Shown piece after piece: positions 34,833 through 43,680 of a stretch of 64,000 nucleotides of DNA. Origin of the DNA: Perkinsela sp. pyNocScin1. Taxonomy: Eukaryota; Euglenozoa; Kinetoplastea; Prokinetoplastida; Perkinselidae. A program made the position numbers and the translations under genes. The stretch spans positions 1,302,001-1,366,000 of the forward strand of contig CAXHTR010000001.1 in the NCBI GenBank assembly GCA_964019655.1, written 5' to 3'. The notes beneath the pieces are model-generated. The model worked only from the letters and a program-made list of their open reading frames with translations. It made no database searches and had not been told where the DNA came from. The first letter of the stretch is position 1, and the number at the start of each line of letters is the position of its first letter.

Positions 34833-36755
34833 TCAGACATCTTCGTTATAAGAGAAGCCCTCGCTAAAACTCTTGATGTTGTAAAAGCTCTTGACGTGGG
34901 ATTCTGATAAAACACGATCGAGCGACAGTTGCAGAACTAGGCCAAGGGGATCAATTTTCTGCACCTGACACAGCGCGAAGTCACCAGGTGAAAGGCTCGA
35001 ACAATTATGGTAGAGGATCACGACAAGCAAGAGCTGGCATAAAACAATTTGTGAAGCATACTGAAATCCTTCGGCTAGCGGTGCTATAGTGGGTGATGAA
35101 TCAATGCGAATATTGGAAACTGCTATCGCCAACACGCGAAAGCTTCGGTCTGCGTGCACTTGGTTTTCCAGGCTTCTCAGAGCCCAAAAGTAAGAGCTTT
35201 GATTATCGAGCACTTTTATATCCCCCGTGATTTTCGATGTTTTGCGGCATTCTTCTCGCATGGTCGTAACATCTAAGAGCTGCAGAGAGTGGTGGTTTAT
35301 CCCACATCTCCTTGCCATGAATGACTTCAGTTGGTGATGAACAAGCATGTCAGCATAGCGCCGAAGAGGTGAAGTTGCATGGCAGTACAAAGACGTGTTT
35401 AGGAATGAATGAAATCCTATTTCTGCCGAATAATACGCTCGTGTCACACCCCTGAGCGTGAGCGTGTCCTGTGTAATGCTTTTAGCAAGCTTAAACAGAT
35501 CTAACTTCTCTGCCTTTTCGGCCTTAACTGTAATTTCGTGAGCGCCTTCGGGCAGTAAGTTGTTGATTTCCTCGTGTCGACTGGACAATGGACGCGTCAC
35601 GCGAAAGGGTATCGATATGCCGTTATCTATGGCGATACGAGAGCAAGCTTCGTTCGCTGCGATCATGAACTCTTCGACAAAATTGTATGCATCCCGAAGC
35701 ATGAGTGACTCATCGTGCTTCTGCTCTATCGTGATGTCGTTTTCCGTGTTTACTCCACGTACTGTCACTCGTGGCTTAGGTTTGATGAGCTTCCAGCAGC
35801 CACTTCTAAGGCGTTTTTCTCTGCGTAAAAGTCGTAATTCGTTCAGACGGACTAAATCGCGTATATCATCGGCACTTAACCAAGGCAGAGCATCCCGGAA
35901 GTTACTGGTACTCGAATGCACCCTTTCAATAATTTCTTGACATGTATCGTATGTGATTCGTCGTAAGTTATGAATAAGTGACACTCCAACATCTGCGAAC
36001 TCAACCTCTCCGTTCGCATCAAGCGAAAACGATACATCGAATGTTCGGCAATTATGGTTCTCCTGTAATGTTGCCACATCAATGAGTGGGCGTGGTAGCA
36101 TACACCATACCCCTTCTGGAAGATATGTTGTTGTACGTAGCTTCATGCCACTCATTCTGTCCAATTCACTGTCAACACTGCAAAATGATGTGACGTCAGC
36201 AACGTGCACTGTAACGATCTCTCGACCCCTTTCATCTTTGTGGTATGATATTCCATCATCAACTTCGAAAGTTGATTTAGAATCAACAGCGTAAACGTTG
36301 CGATGAACACTTTTTCTAACAGAATGTAAAACATCATCGGCTTTCTTACAGCGCTCTGCAAATGAATGAGCTTTGTGAGGTAGCCGCAAGCGACTTTCCA
36401 TTCGACGCCTAAAAATATTGTCACCAAAACGCACATACCCCACTCGCTCCATTGCTCGGAGCAATAGACTGCATGAGTGATTTTGAGGGTCTTCTCCTAA
36501 TATAGGATTGACAATTGAATGCAGAAATTTTATGTCTTTTAAAGACATGAACGATTCTCCGATGATATAGCTTAATAAGTGCTTGTTATATACAATAGGA
36601 TTGAAATCTTTTGCACCCTCGTTAGTGACAGTTTTATCGAGAGCCAACTTCTTCTCCATTTGAAATATTCTCTGCTGCTGGCCTACATCTGCAGAGCTAA
36701 ATTTTGGGAGGAGAAACCTCTGTACATAAAAAGGCCAATTCAGCTTTCGGGACAT
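34833..36755 (-). CDS. DSS1: RNB-domain 3'-5' exoribonuclease, DSS1/RNase II-like
   Basis: About 640 residues from the first ATG (36755; the frame opens earlier only at a TTG). The N terminus MSRKLNWPFYVQRFLLPKF suits mitochondrial import. The RNB catalytic core begins VYAVDSKSTFEVDDGISYHK, giving the metal-binding aspartates (Asp-x6-7-Asp-Asp), followed by VTVHVADVTSFCSVDSELD and LPEGVWCMLPRPLID. The late RNB block LYCHATSPLRRYADMLVHHQL is also typical. A C-terminal S1-like domain may follow but is weak. In kinetoplastids DSS1 forms the mitochondrial degradosome with the SUV3 helicase and also processes guide-RNA precursors. Alternatives are RRP44 or DIS3L, but the absence of a PIN domain and the short length favour DSS1. 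Confidence 0.85.
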   Translation of the reverse strand: MSRKLNWPFYVQRFLLPKFSSADVGQQQRIFQMEKKLALDKTVTNEGAKDFNPIVYNKHLLSYIIGESFMSLKDIKFLHSIVNPILGEDPQNHSCSLLLRAMERVGYVRFGDNIFRRRMESRLRLPHKAHSFAERCKKADDVLHSVRKSVHRNVYAVDSKSTFEVDDGISYHKDERGREIVTVHVADVTSFCSVDSELDRMSGMKLRTTTYLPEGVWCMLPRPLIDVATLQENHNCRTFDVSFSLDANGEVEFADVGVSLIHNLRRITYDTCQEIIERVHSSTSNFRDALPWLSADDIRDLVRLNELRLLRREKRLRSGCWKLIKPKPRVTVRGVNTENDITIEQKHDESLMLRDAYNFVEEFMIAANEACSRIAIDNGISIPFRVTRPLSSRHEEINNLLPEGAHEITVKAEKAEKLDLFKLAKSITQDTLTLRGVTRAYYSAEIGFHSFLNTSLYCHATSPLRRYADMLVHHQLKSFMARRCGINHHSLQLLDVTTMREECRKTSKITGDIKVLDNQSSYFWALRSLENQVHADRSFRVLAIAVSNIRIDSSPTIAPLAEGFQYASQIVLCQLLLVVILYHNCSSLSPGDFALCQVQKIDPLGLVLQLSLDRVLSESHVKSFYNIKSFSEGFSYNEDV

Positions 36756-36838
36756 AGGCCATTTGCATTGAGATGAAAAAAATATCGAATGAAATGATCT
36801 CGAGATCTCATCCTCTATAAGAGACACATCCAACGATT

Positions 36839-37789
36839 TTACACTCTGAGAGCGAAAGTCATGTATGCTGTGTGACCGTATCCATGATTTTGTGGAAGTA
36901 ATCGCTGCACATCCTCCTCAGATGTGAGCAATGTTTGATTATTCAAGCCTTCGCACCTTGTGGAACATGTTACATCATACCAACGTGCCTGAACCTCAAT
37001 GGTCCGTATGTTTGAGTAGACTGAGCTTAACTCAAGAAGTGCGACGGTTTTTTGCACTTGCTCAATACAGGGAGAAAAACTTGCGAAGCATCCCGATTTC
37101 TTTAGAACACGATCCTGCTTGTTTTTCAAGAAGTCCCATGGATTCGGAATGTCAAGAAAAATAGCATCTTGAGATTCATCTGACATGGAATTGAGTGTGA
37201 GGGGGCAGGTAATATCCCCTTGAATTATTTTCACGTTTTTCAAATTGCTCTCCTGAAATAAGACTGTCAATTTTTCAAATCGCGTGGCATGAAACTCAGC
37301 TGTTGTAACCAACCCGCTTGGTGAAACAGATAAGCCGAGTCTATGCGTTAAACTTCCGCTTCCTGTCCCCGACTCCAGTACATTTGATCCTGGCTTCAAG
37401 TTCATTTCTGAGCAAATTGCACTCATGTCTTCTGGAAATATGATTTGAGTCTGATGTCGCAATGATTTGCTTATAGCCGGGGATGTCGGCCTGAGAAGAT
37501 AAAAGCTCTTGATGTTTTCTTTTTTGTTTCCGGCATCAACTAGAGTTTTTTGAGCGCATGTTTTTTCAATCGTATCTGCCCGGTGCCTTTTAAGCCCAAA
37601 TTTACCGAATGTGATCTTACTTCCGTAACGTAAACCTATAATATCTCCATGCTTTACAGTTATGCCACGAATTATCGTAAAAGATGTATCATAGCCATTC
37701 TTAGGCACGCGTATCACGTGAATGTATCCAAACCCAGTGTAACACAGGACCGTATGACCAGGCGCTATGCATTTCTCGACGTGAAACAT
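36839..37789 (-). CDS. TRM61: tRNA (adenine58-N1)-methyltransferase catalytic subunit
   Basis: A 316-residue product. Trm61 with Trm6 methylates A58 in the T-loop of tRNA, including initiator tRNA, using SAM. The N-terminal barrel shows IIRGITVKHGDIIGLRYGSK; the SAM motif is NVLESGTGSGSLTHRL (near residue 138), then VTTAEFHATRFEKL, and the catalytic loop is AIFLDIPNPWDFLKN, matching the family's LDLPAPW. The C-terminal FASFSPCIEQVQKTVALL matches the family's FSPCIEQVQR helix. Length and order agree with the family. The next gene on this strand (DSS1-like) starts 83 bp downstream. Confidence 0.93.
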   Translation of the reverse strand: MFHVEKCIAPGHTVLCYTGFGYIHVIRVPKNGYDTSFTIIRGITVKHGDIIGLRYGSKITFGKFGLKRHRADTIEKTCAQKTLVDAGNKKENIKSFYLLRPTSPAISKSLRHQTQIIFPEDMSAICSEMNLKPGSNVLESGTGSGSLTHRLGLSVSPSGLVTTAEFHATRFEKLTVLFQESNLKNVKIIQGDITCPLTLNSMSDESQDAIFLDIPNPWDFLKNKQDRVLKKSGCFASFSPCIEQVQKTVALLELSSVYSNIRTIEVQARWYDVTCSTRCEGLNNQTLLTSEEDVQRLLPQNHGYGHTAYMTFALRV

Positions 37790-37862
37790 GTTATATCCGA
37801 AATTCGATGCGAAGAAACATGGAAAACTTGGCGCTTGATGCTCCCTTTAAGCACAAAGCGCT

Positions 37863-38189
37863 CTACCGCTTTTGCATCTGAACATGAGATTTGGTCAAAA
37901 ATGGACCCTTTAATTTACTTTCACTAAAAACACATTCTCGGTCAAGCATACGGTCATAGCGAACTTCACTTAGTTTACGCCCAGAAGCAGCATCTTTTAT
38001 CTCCACATTACTCTTCAAATGACTCAAAAAGCTGCCAGTGTTTGCCTGGCTGCGCAGTGCAATGAATGCACCGCGGACTTTTCGACGAATGACCTTGGGA
38101 ATGAATCCAACGCGACGAACCTTAAGCCGTGTTTTATATTGTCCTCGACGAAATAAAAGCTTTGTCTGATTAAATAAGGCGCAAAACAT
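37863..38189 (-). CDS. bL33m: Mitochondrial ribosomal protein bL33m
   Basis: A 108-residue product. The first 25 residues (MFCALFNQTKLLFRRGQYKTR) are a plausible mitochondrial presequence. The core RRKVRGAFIALRSQANTGSF aligns with the bacterial start KxRxxIxLxSEAxTGxFY, and KLSEVRYDRMLDRECVFSES aligns with KLELRKYDPxxRKHVLFxEA, ending at KLK. The zinc-binding cysteines of some bacterial L33 proteins are absent, as in most mitochondrial forms. A C-terminal extension of about 15 residues is present. bL33 lies near the E site in the large subunit. It is one of two mitoribosomal proteins in this strand run. Confidence 0.78.
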   Translation of the reverse strand: MFCALFNQTKLLFRRGQYKTRLKVRRVGFIPKVIRRKVRGAFIALRSQANTGSFLSHLKSNVEIKDAASGRKLSEVRYDRMLDRECVFSESKLKGPFLTKSHVQMQKR

Positions 38190-38285
38190 TCATAAACGCT
38201 CATAAATACCCAAGTGCGTTCCAACAAAGTATTCAAAGGAAAATTACCAAGCTATTCAGTTATGCACAATGGTTCAACAATTACC

Positions 38286-38576
38286 CTACTCGGTTGCTCT
38301 TCTTATTTCGAGTGCGTGAATGGTATCATCTTCCAGCCACTCTGATAGGGCATTATAAATTTTTCTATGCCTCTGAATAAGCTGTACATCTTTGAACGAC
38401 GGTGACACAACAGATACAGCAATTTTAAGGCCAGAATTGGCATTGCTGGTGCTCAATAAATCCACTTTACACGTAGTACCTTCACCCAAGCTCTGGCAGA
38501 CGCGCACTTCTACATCACGAGGTGAAACCATTCGTAAATATAGTACGGATCCTAAAAAAGAGGAACTTGCATGCAT
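38286..38576 (-). CDS. BolA-like protein
   Basis: A 96-residue product. The C-terminal half has the BolA signature: VSVVSPSFKDVQLIQRHRKI, then YNALSEWLEDDTIHALEIRR, matching PSFEGKSLVARHRLVYAAL...GIHALAI. The conserved His of the RHR block is the usual Fe-S ligand shared with monothiol glutaredoxins. The N-terminal 45 residues are less conserved and could include a short targeting sequence; an inner ATG (MVSPRDVEV, 38531) gives a minimal protein. BolA proteins act in late steps of iron-sulfur cluster transfer, in mitochondria or cytosol. Its neighbours bL33m and DSS1 fit a mitochondrial protein. Confidence 0.82.
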   Translation of the reverse strand: MHASSSFLGSVLYLRMVSPRDVEVRVCQSLGEGTTCKVDLLSTSNANSGLKIAVSVVSPSFKDVQLIQRHRKIYNALSEWLEDDTIHALEIRRATE

Positions 38577-38693
38577 ACTGGCCCCAAAAGAGATGCTGTA
38601 CTACTCAGTATTGAAATTTATATCTCTCTGGAACAAACGTTATGTCTTTCATATTTGAAGTATATTTGGTGACTACTGGCAGCCACTTAATGC

Positions 38694-40874
38694 TTAGGAC
38701 GTTTCGATGTTATATTGCGATAGATCTTCCTCAAGCATAGCTTGATCGTGTCCCATATCTAAGCCCTGATAAACTACCTTCAGTACTCGGTCCGAAAAGC
38801 TTTGAAGATCCTCGACTTCAAAGCTGCTTTCAAGACAGGCAGTCTCAAAAACGAGGAGTGCTGCATTGCGAGCAACTTCATCATTTTCATCAACGATGAT
38901 GCGACGATAAATTTCATCCATGATTGGGTTGAGGTGGTTCAGCTCCACAATTTTATCTGCCGTTTTGTGTCCATGATCTCCAAGCGTCTGGCCCTTGTTG
39001 ATACGGGCCATGTTTGCAGTTGTTCCTATCTTTGGGCTAGCAATTATTGCAGGGCGTGTCGTGTGGCGGTGAGTCAAGACGATCTTGTCTGAGCGAACTT
39101 TCAAGTCTTCAAGAAGCTTACCGAACCAATCGATAAGAGGCTTGTATTTTTCCTCTCGCTTAGACTTCAGCGACTCTTCTTCATCAGATGGTGGAACCGG
39201 CTGTGCCATGTTCAGAGCTAGGTTGACGAGTCTGAAGCCACTATAATCTGTTACAGAAGAAGTGACGTACTCATCAATAGCGTCAGTCATGTACAGAACT
39301 TCAACTCCCTGGTTCATTGCGTCTTCCACAACAGGAAGATGGGAAAGCTTTGCGATATCTTCCCCAACAACAAAGAAAATATGCTTTTGATTTTCTTTCA
39401 TGCGTGAAACATAATCCTCGAGCGACACAAGCTTGTTGTATTCGAACGGATAAATACTGCTACGATAACGGAGTAGCTTAGTTATCCGGAGACGGTTGCC
39501 GCCATCTTCGACAAGGCCCATTCTAAGTGATTTTCCATACTCATCCCAAAAGGCCGGGTATCGGAGCTCCGAAAACTTCTGCTTTTTTACCTCTTTGTCA
39601 TCTGCTTGGGCTATTTCATCCCATATCTTATCGTCGTTCTTGGCTATTTCCAAAAACATACCGAGAGCTTTTCGAACCAACTGCTTCTTGATCGTTTTCA
39701 AGACACGGTTCTCTTGCAGAAGTTCACGCGATACATTGAGTGGTAAATCATCACTATCCACGACGCCCTGAACGAAGTTCATGTATCGTGGGAAGAGATC
39801 CTTGAATTCATCGGTAATGAACACTCTCTTCACATACAATCGCATATTTTTATAGCTTGTCTCGTCGTGGACATTAAAGGCATTTGATGGCAGCTTTGAA
39901 GGAACGTAAAGCACTGCTTTGAAGTCGATTTCACCACCCTCTGCAACGAAGTGCGAGTAGTACATAGGCTCGTCCATTTCTTTGCTAAATCCTCGATAAA
40001 AATCGATGTACTCACTCTTTTCAACCGCTTGTGGGTTTCGGGTCCAAATGGGCTTGATAACATTAACAAGCTCCCAATCGATTCCAGAATACTTTTCATC
40101 TTTGCTCTCAGTATCTTCTTTCGTTGTATAGCCGATGTAGATCGGAAAATTAATGAACTCTGAGTAGTAATGAATGATTTTTTTCAGTCGCTCTTCGTGA
40201 AGATATTCTTCGGCGTCCTTCTTTAACTTGAGAATCAATTCTGTTCCTCGCCCAAGTGTATTACCCCTTGGATCTTCGTATAAGAAGTATTTTCCATCAC
40301 CTTTACTTTCCCACATCCATTGCTTCTCCTCGTCATCATTTTTTGATGCAACGCGAACTTCATCAGCGACCAAGAACACTGAATAGAAACCAACACCGAA
40401 TTGACCGATAAGATTACTCAGCTCTTCGCCTGCATTGGTTGATTCATTGATATTCTCCCAGAACTGCTTAGTTCCACTCGCTCCGAGACTTCCCAAATTG
40501 GCAGCAAGGTCTGTCTTCTTCATGCCCACACCGCCATCGATAAGCCGAAGCTCATTTGTTTCGTGATTGATAATAATACGAACATCCATTGAAGGCTCTT
40601 TGCCAGCATCATTCTTTGGAGTTTTCGGTTTCGTTAAGTACAGAAACCTTATCTTGTCGAGGGCGTCACTAGCGTTTGAGATGATTTCACGTAAAAAAAT
40701 TGATCTATTCGTATACAAGGAATTGATCAGAATATCAAGCATTTTCCCAACCTCTGCCTGATATGTGTGTGTATTTCCCTTTTCGGGACCTTTGCTCGAA
40801 GAAGTTTGCTGAGTAGAGACCCCACACGCACAAAAAATCGTGAGAAGGGTGAGAATTCTGATTCCTGAGCGCAT
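38694..40874 (-). CDS. ER-type HSP90 (GRP94-like) without a KDEL-type tail
   Basis: A 726-residue product. It starts with a signal peptide (GIRILTLLTIFCACGVSTQQ), so it enters the secretory pathway. The HSP90 ATPase domain is intact: FLREIISNASDALDKIRFL, a nucleotide-binding LIDGGVGMKKTDL, and GQFGVGFYSVFLVADEV. The middle domain carries the catalytic-Arg region (PLNVSRELLQENRVLKTI). The C terminus ends in YNIETS, with neither a KDEL/MDDL-like retrieval signal nor the cytosolic MEEVD. GRP94 folds secreted and surface glycoproteins; in Leishmania it is needed for surface glycoconjugates. As a member of the mature HSP90 family it could be retained by partners or by a noncanonical signal. It is the first gene of the - strand run next to the divergent switch region. 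Confidence 0.92.
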   Translation of the reverse strand: MRSGIRILTLLTIFCACGVSTQQTSSSKGPEKGNTHTYQAEVGKMLDILINSLYTNRSIFLREIISNASDALDKIRFLYLTKPKTPKNDAGKEPSMDVRIIINHETNELRLIDGGVGMKKTDLAANLGSLGASGTKQFWENINESTNAGEELSNLIGQFGVGFYSVFLVADEVRVASKNDDEEKQWMWESKGDGKYFLYEDPRGNTLGRGTELILKLKKDAEEYLHEERLKKIIHYYSEFINFPIYIGYTTKEDTESKDEKYSGIDWELVNVIKPIWTRNPQAVEKSEYIDFYRGFSKEMDEPMYYSHFVAEGGEIDFKAVLYVPSKLPSNAFNVHDETSYKNMRLYVKRVFITDEFKDLFPRYMNFVQGVVDSDDLPLNVSRELLQENRVLKTIKKQLVRKALGMFLEIAKNDDKIWDEIAQADDKEVKKQKFSELRYPAFWDEYGKSLRMGLVEDGGNRLRITKLLRYRSSIYPFEYNKLVSLEDYVSRMKENQKHIFFVVGEDIAKLSHLPVVEDAMNQGVEVLYMTDAIDEYVTSSVTDYSGFRLVNLALNMAQPVPPSDEEESLKSKREEKYKPLIDWFGKLLEDLKVRSDKIVLTHRHTTRPAIIASPKIGTTANMARINKGQTLGDHGHKTADKIVELNHLNPIMDEIYRRIIVDENDEVARNAALLVFETACLESSFEVEDLQSFSDRVLKVVYQGLDMGHDQAMLEEDLSQYNIETS

Positions 40875-41033
40875 ACTTGAAATTGTTGAATTTAAAATCA
40901 GAGGTCAAAAACTCTACATAAATGGTGAAATTCAAATTTTGCAGCGCAGGTAGGTCTACTTTCTTACATACAAGAGCGATTTGTGAGAATTTCAAAAACA
41001 TTAGAATGGGATCGACAATTTGCATCATAAAGT

Positions 41034-41049
41034 ACATCCTCGAGGATGT
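41034..41049. repeat. 16-bp perfect palindrome
   Basis: ACATCCTCGAGGATGT is its own reverse complement. One such palindrome per window of this size is near chance expectation, so position in the divergent switch region is its only point of interest. Confidence 0.6.
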
Positions 41050-41782
41050 GGATCCGGTCTACTACCTCGAAGGGGGAACTAACGCTGCTAATCCTCGGGT
41101 GTTCGTATAGAACATGACGAAGAATTTCCTCCACGATGTAAAACATCGACTGAATAGCAGCAATATTTATGCCCAGAATATACTTTCACTAATTAATCTA
41201 AGCTCTAAATCGCCATTTTTACAATACTGATGTAGGGTATCAATATTATGAGAGAAAAGGGATATTTTACGAGAAAAATCTTTTCAGCTAGGAGTGCACG
41301 TATGAGGGAATGCAAGAACGGTGACTAATTCATGCATCTGAAAGCATCGCATGAAGAACATAATTTCATTGCTCAAATGAGGCTCATATTAGAATGTAAT
41401 GTACCCATCTGTACTTTGTTAGCTGTCACTGTCTTATTTTTCGAGGAATCATCCGAATAACATAGAGACCAAATTATCTGCATGGACTAGAATGAGAAAT
41501 ACTCAGCAGCTATAATTTCGCTTATTCTCCGCTCCACTCTGAAAAATTTGAGTGCACACATCCTCCCGTCTGCTACCATAAGTCTCTTTCAGAAGAGGTT
41601 TCTAGAGCATGAAGTGCGAAAGCAAAATTATTTATGGATCCATGATACCCCTTGCATCCAAGGTTGACAATTTAAAAATAAAAAGAGCGTCGGGATAGAT
41701 AGGCCTAAACAATACGTAATTTTCGTTGCAGTGAAACTGGCCTTCATACACAGTAATCATTCTTATAGGGATTCTCAAAAGT

Positions 41783-41946
41783 GGGTGATTCACCCAAAAT
41801 TGGGGATAACCCTAGAAAAGGGCAGCTTGCATGTAAGTCGCGCGTGAATATGAAAAATTTCACCCTGACACACTACTAGTAGTACCCCTAAGAGCTGTGA
41901 AGGTGGGCCACTGCGTGCGAGTGCAAGCGAAGGTTTCGGGTGAAAT
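41783..41946. repeat. Cluster of GGGTGA/TCACCC inverted elements
   Basis: GGGTGA at 41783-41788 and TCACCC at 41790-41795 form a tight inverted pair around one T. A second pair, ATTTCACCC at 41857-41865 and GGGTGAAAT at 41938-41946, is a 9-bp inverted repeat whose 72-bp interior contains the 12-bp palindrome ACTACTAGTAGT (41872-41883). It could be DNA binding sites or a structured RNA; the sequence does not decide. Confidence 0.6.
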
Positions 41947-42553
41947 GAAAATTTTTTACAGAACCCCTGATGTGCCACGTTTAACGTGAACTTTAGTAAA
42001 AATTACCGTTCCACCATTCAGAAGTAGATTTGGAGAAATAATCTTGTGGTACCCTTCCCCCCTTTTCATATGAGGTATTTCTCAATGTAACAAGAATTCT
42101 TTACATCATATGAGACACATGATAAAGAAAAAATTTTCATGTAAAGTCATGAGTACGCATCGACTGATTGTATAAAACTGTACGACTGTAAAACGTTATG
42201 GCCATGTGCAAAAATTAGTCACTACGCTTTCCTCTTTTTGATAGTTCTGTATGAATCCATCAATGAAGGAATACGTTGGATGTGAGGCCCTGAATTTCAT
42301 GAATTATGAATTACAAATGAGCAATGAAGGTAAAACTCATTCGCTTCGCATGATAGCTTAGGAAGCGTTTTCAAGGAGCATAAAAACACCTACGTACAAT
42401 AGACGCACTTATAATCTGCAGATCCTATCCAAAAATTTTATCGTGAAAGAACATTGATAGGCGATGTAAGTGCGACATTAAGTTTTAAACTATTTCCTCA
42501 GCGGAGCTTAAAGACGCCAAATGATAATTTTTTTCTTTCAACATAGAATAATA

Positions 42554-43039
42554 ATGGCCAACAAGAAGAAGAATACCACCGTCAACCAAGCAAAAGCAAC
42601 TATAGCACCAGTGAAGGCCACTAAAGTCTCAAAGAAGATCTCCAGAAACGTAGCCCCATCAAAAGGCACTGCAAGAAAGCACAAAATTCATACGAATGTT
42701 ACATTCAGACGCCCTAAAACACTCCGTGAAGCAAAGAAACCACAGATTTCTCGCAAGACATCTGTCATCAAGCGTAAATTGGACACTTATCAAATCATCC
42801 GATATCCAATGACAAGTGAAAAGGCCATGAAGAAAATCGAAGAGAACAACACTCTCGTATTTATCGTTGATATTCGAGCTAACAAGCAGCAGATTAAGGA
42901 AGCAATGAAGAAAGCATACAATATTCGAGCAGTTCAAGTCAATACCCTTATTCGACCAGACGGAAAGAAGAAGGCAATGGTGAAGCTCCACAAAGAAGAT
43001 GATGCTCTTGATGTAGCAAACAAGATTGGCATCGTGTAG
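42554..43039 (+). CDS. uL23: Cytosolic ribosomal protein uL23 (L23a/L25)
   Basis: About 161 residues from the ATG at 42554 ([12 protein letters not shown]). The basic N-terminal extension of about 65 residues is typical of eukaryotic L23a. The conserved core reads [39 protein letters not shown] and [20 protein letters not shown], ending [11 protein letters not shown]. uL23 lies at the polypeptide exit and binds signal recognition particle and nascent-chain factors. It is the first gene of the + run leaving the divergent switch region. The upstream in-frame ATG at 42521 would add a hydrophobic stretch unlike the family and is rejected. Confidence 0.95.
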   Translation: MANKKKNTTVNQAKATIAPVKATKVSKKISRNVAPSKGTARKHKIHTNVTFRRPKTLREAKKPQISRKTSVIKRKLDTYQIIRYPMTSEKAMKKIEENNTLVFIVDIRANKQQIKEAMKKAYNIRAVQVNTLIRPDGKKKAMVKLHKEDDALDVANKIGIV

Positions 43040-43140
43040 CCAATCGAATGAACTTATAATCCTTTGATATACGTCAAACTTTTACTGGGATTTCTTCGCA
43101 TGTCTGGATTTTTTCTGTGTTATAGTTACGAGATATCAAT

Positions 43141-43159
43141 TTTTTCATACGTCAAACAG
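43141..43159 (+). promoter_or_regulatory. Probable trans-splice acceptor of first cold-shock gene
   Basis: TTTTTCATACGTCAAACAG ends in CAG directly before the ATG at 43160. It marks that ATG as the start, rather than the upstream in-frame ATG at 43064, and implies a leader consisting almost only of the spliced leader. Confidence 0.5.
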
Positions 43160-43558
43160 ATGCAGCGTAGCTTCTTACTTCAAAACCTGACCCGCTCCTT
43201 TACAGGCATCGGGGCTTCGACAAGCATTTTATTTGAGCGTCACACTGGAATCGTAAAGACGTGGATCGACCAAAAGGGCTACGGCTTCGTAACCGATTCA
43301 AGCTCCAACCAGGATGTTTTCGTGCACTTCCGTGAGCTCACGTGCGAAAAGCCACGAAAAATGCTCACTGTTGGAGAAGAAGTCGAGATGGACATCGAAG
43401 ACAATGATGGACGTAAGCGCGCCGTGCGTGTTACTGGGCCGGGTGGAGTCCCACTTCAGGGTGGCGATTTGGACCCTAGTATGATGCGCGGCAGAGGACG
43501 CGGTCGTGGTGGCGATCGAGGCCGAGGCTTTGGCTCCTCAGATGGCTTTGATGCATAA
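43160..43558 (+). CDS. Mitochondrial cold-shock-domain protein with RGG tail (RBP16-like)
   Basis: About 132 residues. MQRSFLLQNLTRSFTGIGAS is a mitochondrial presequence. The cold-shock domain (about 30-95) contains GIVKTWIDQKGYGFVTDSSS (RNP1) and QDVFVHFREL (RNP2). The tail is Gly/Arg-rich (RGRGRGRGGDRGRG). This is the layout of kinetoplastid RBP16, a mitochondrial protein that binds guide RNA and supports RNA editing and mRNA stability. The next gene is a paralogue with the same domain but no RGG tail. Function here is inferred from that family; the lineage may use it differently. Confidence 0.88.
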   Translation: MQRSFLLQNLTRSFTGIGASTSILFERHTGIVKTWIDQKGYGFVTDSSSNQDVFVHFRELTCEKPRKMLTVGEEVEMDIEDNDGRKRAVRVTGPGGVPLQGGDLDPSMMRGRGRGRGGDRGRGFGSSDGFDA

Positions 43559-43680
43559 GTAGCGTAACCACTTATTATAACCCGGGCAATATTCATATCC
43601 TGCATGCATCATCATTGATGCACGTAGATATAAACCTTTGATTCTTATTCTTTCAGGTATAACAAATAAATACGTTGTAA

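Larger units (their letters stand above)
40875..42553. other. Divergent strand-switch region, about 1.7 kb without a convincing gene
   Basis: The strand runs diverge here (GRP94-like to the left, uL23 to the right), so this is the best candidate in the window for a bidirectional Pol II initiation zone. It is AT-rich and carries only short frames; a 62-codon frame at 40922-41110 has no support. It holds a 16-bp palindrome (41034-41049) and a cluster of GGGTGA/TCACCC inverted elements (41783-41946). A 10-base match to the conserved 5' end of kinetoplastid spliced leaders occurs at 41077-41086 but without the rest of the leader. No tRNA is visible. Confidence 0.6.

Noticed and set aside
40922-41110. 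A 62-codon frame in the divergent switch region
   Set aside because: It has no recognisable domain and no clear splice acceptor, and it contains the palindrome at 41034. An equally long antisense frame exists.
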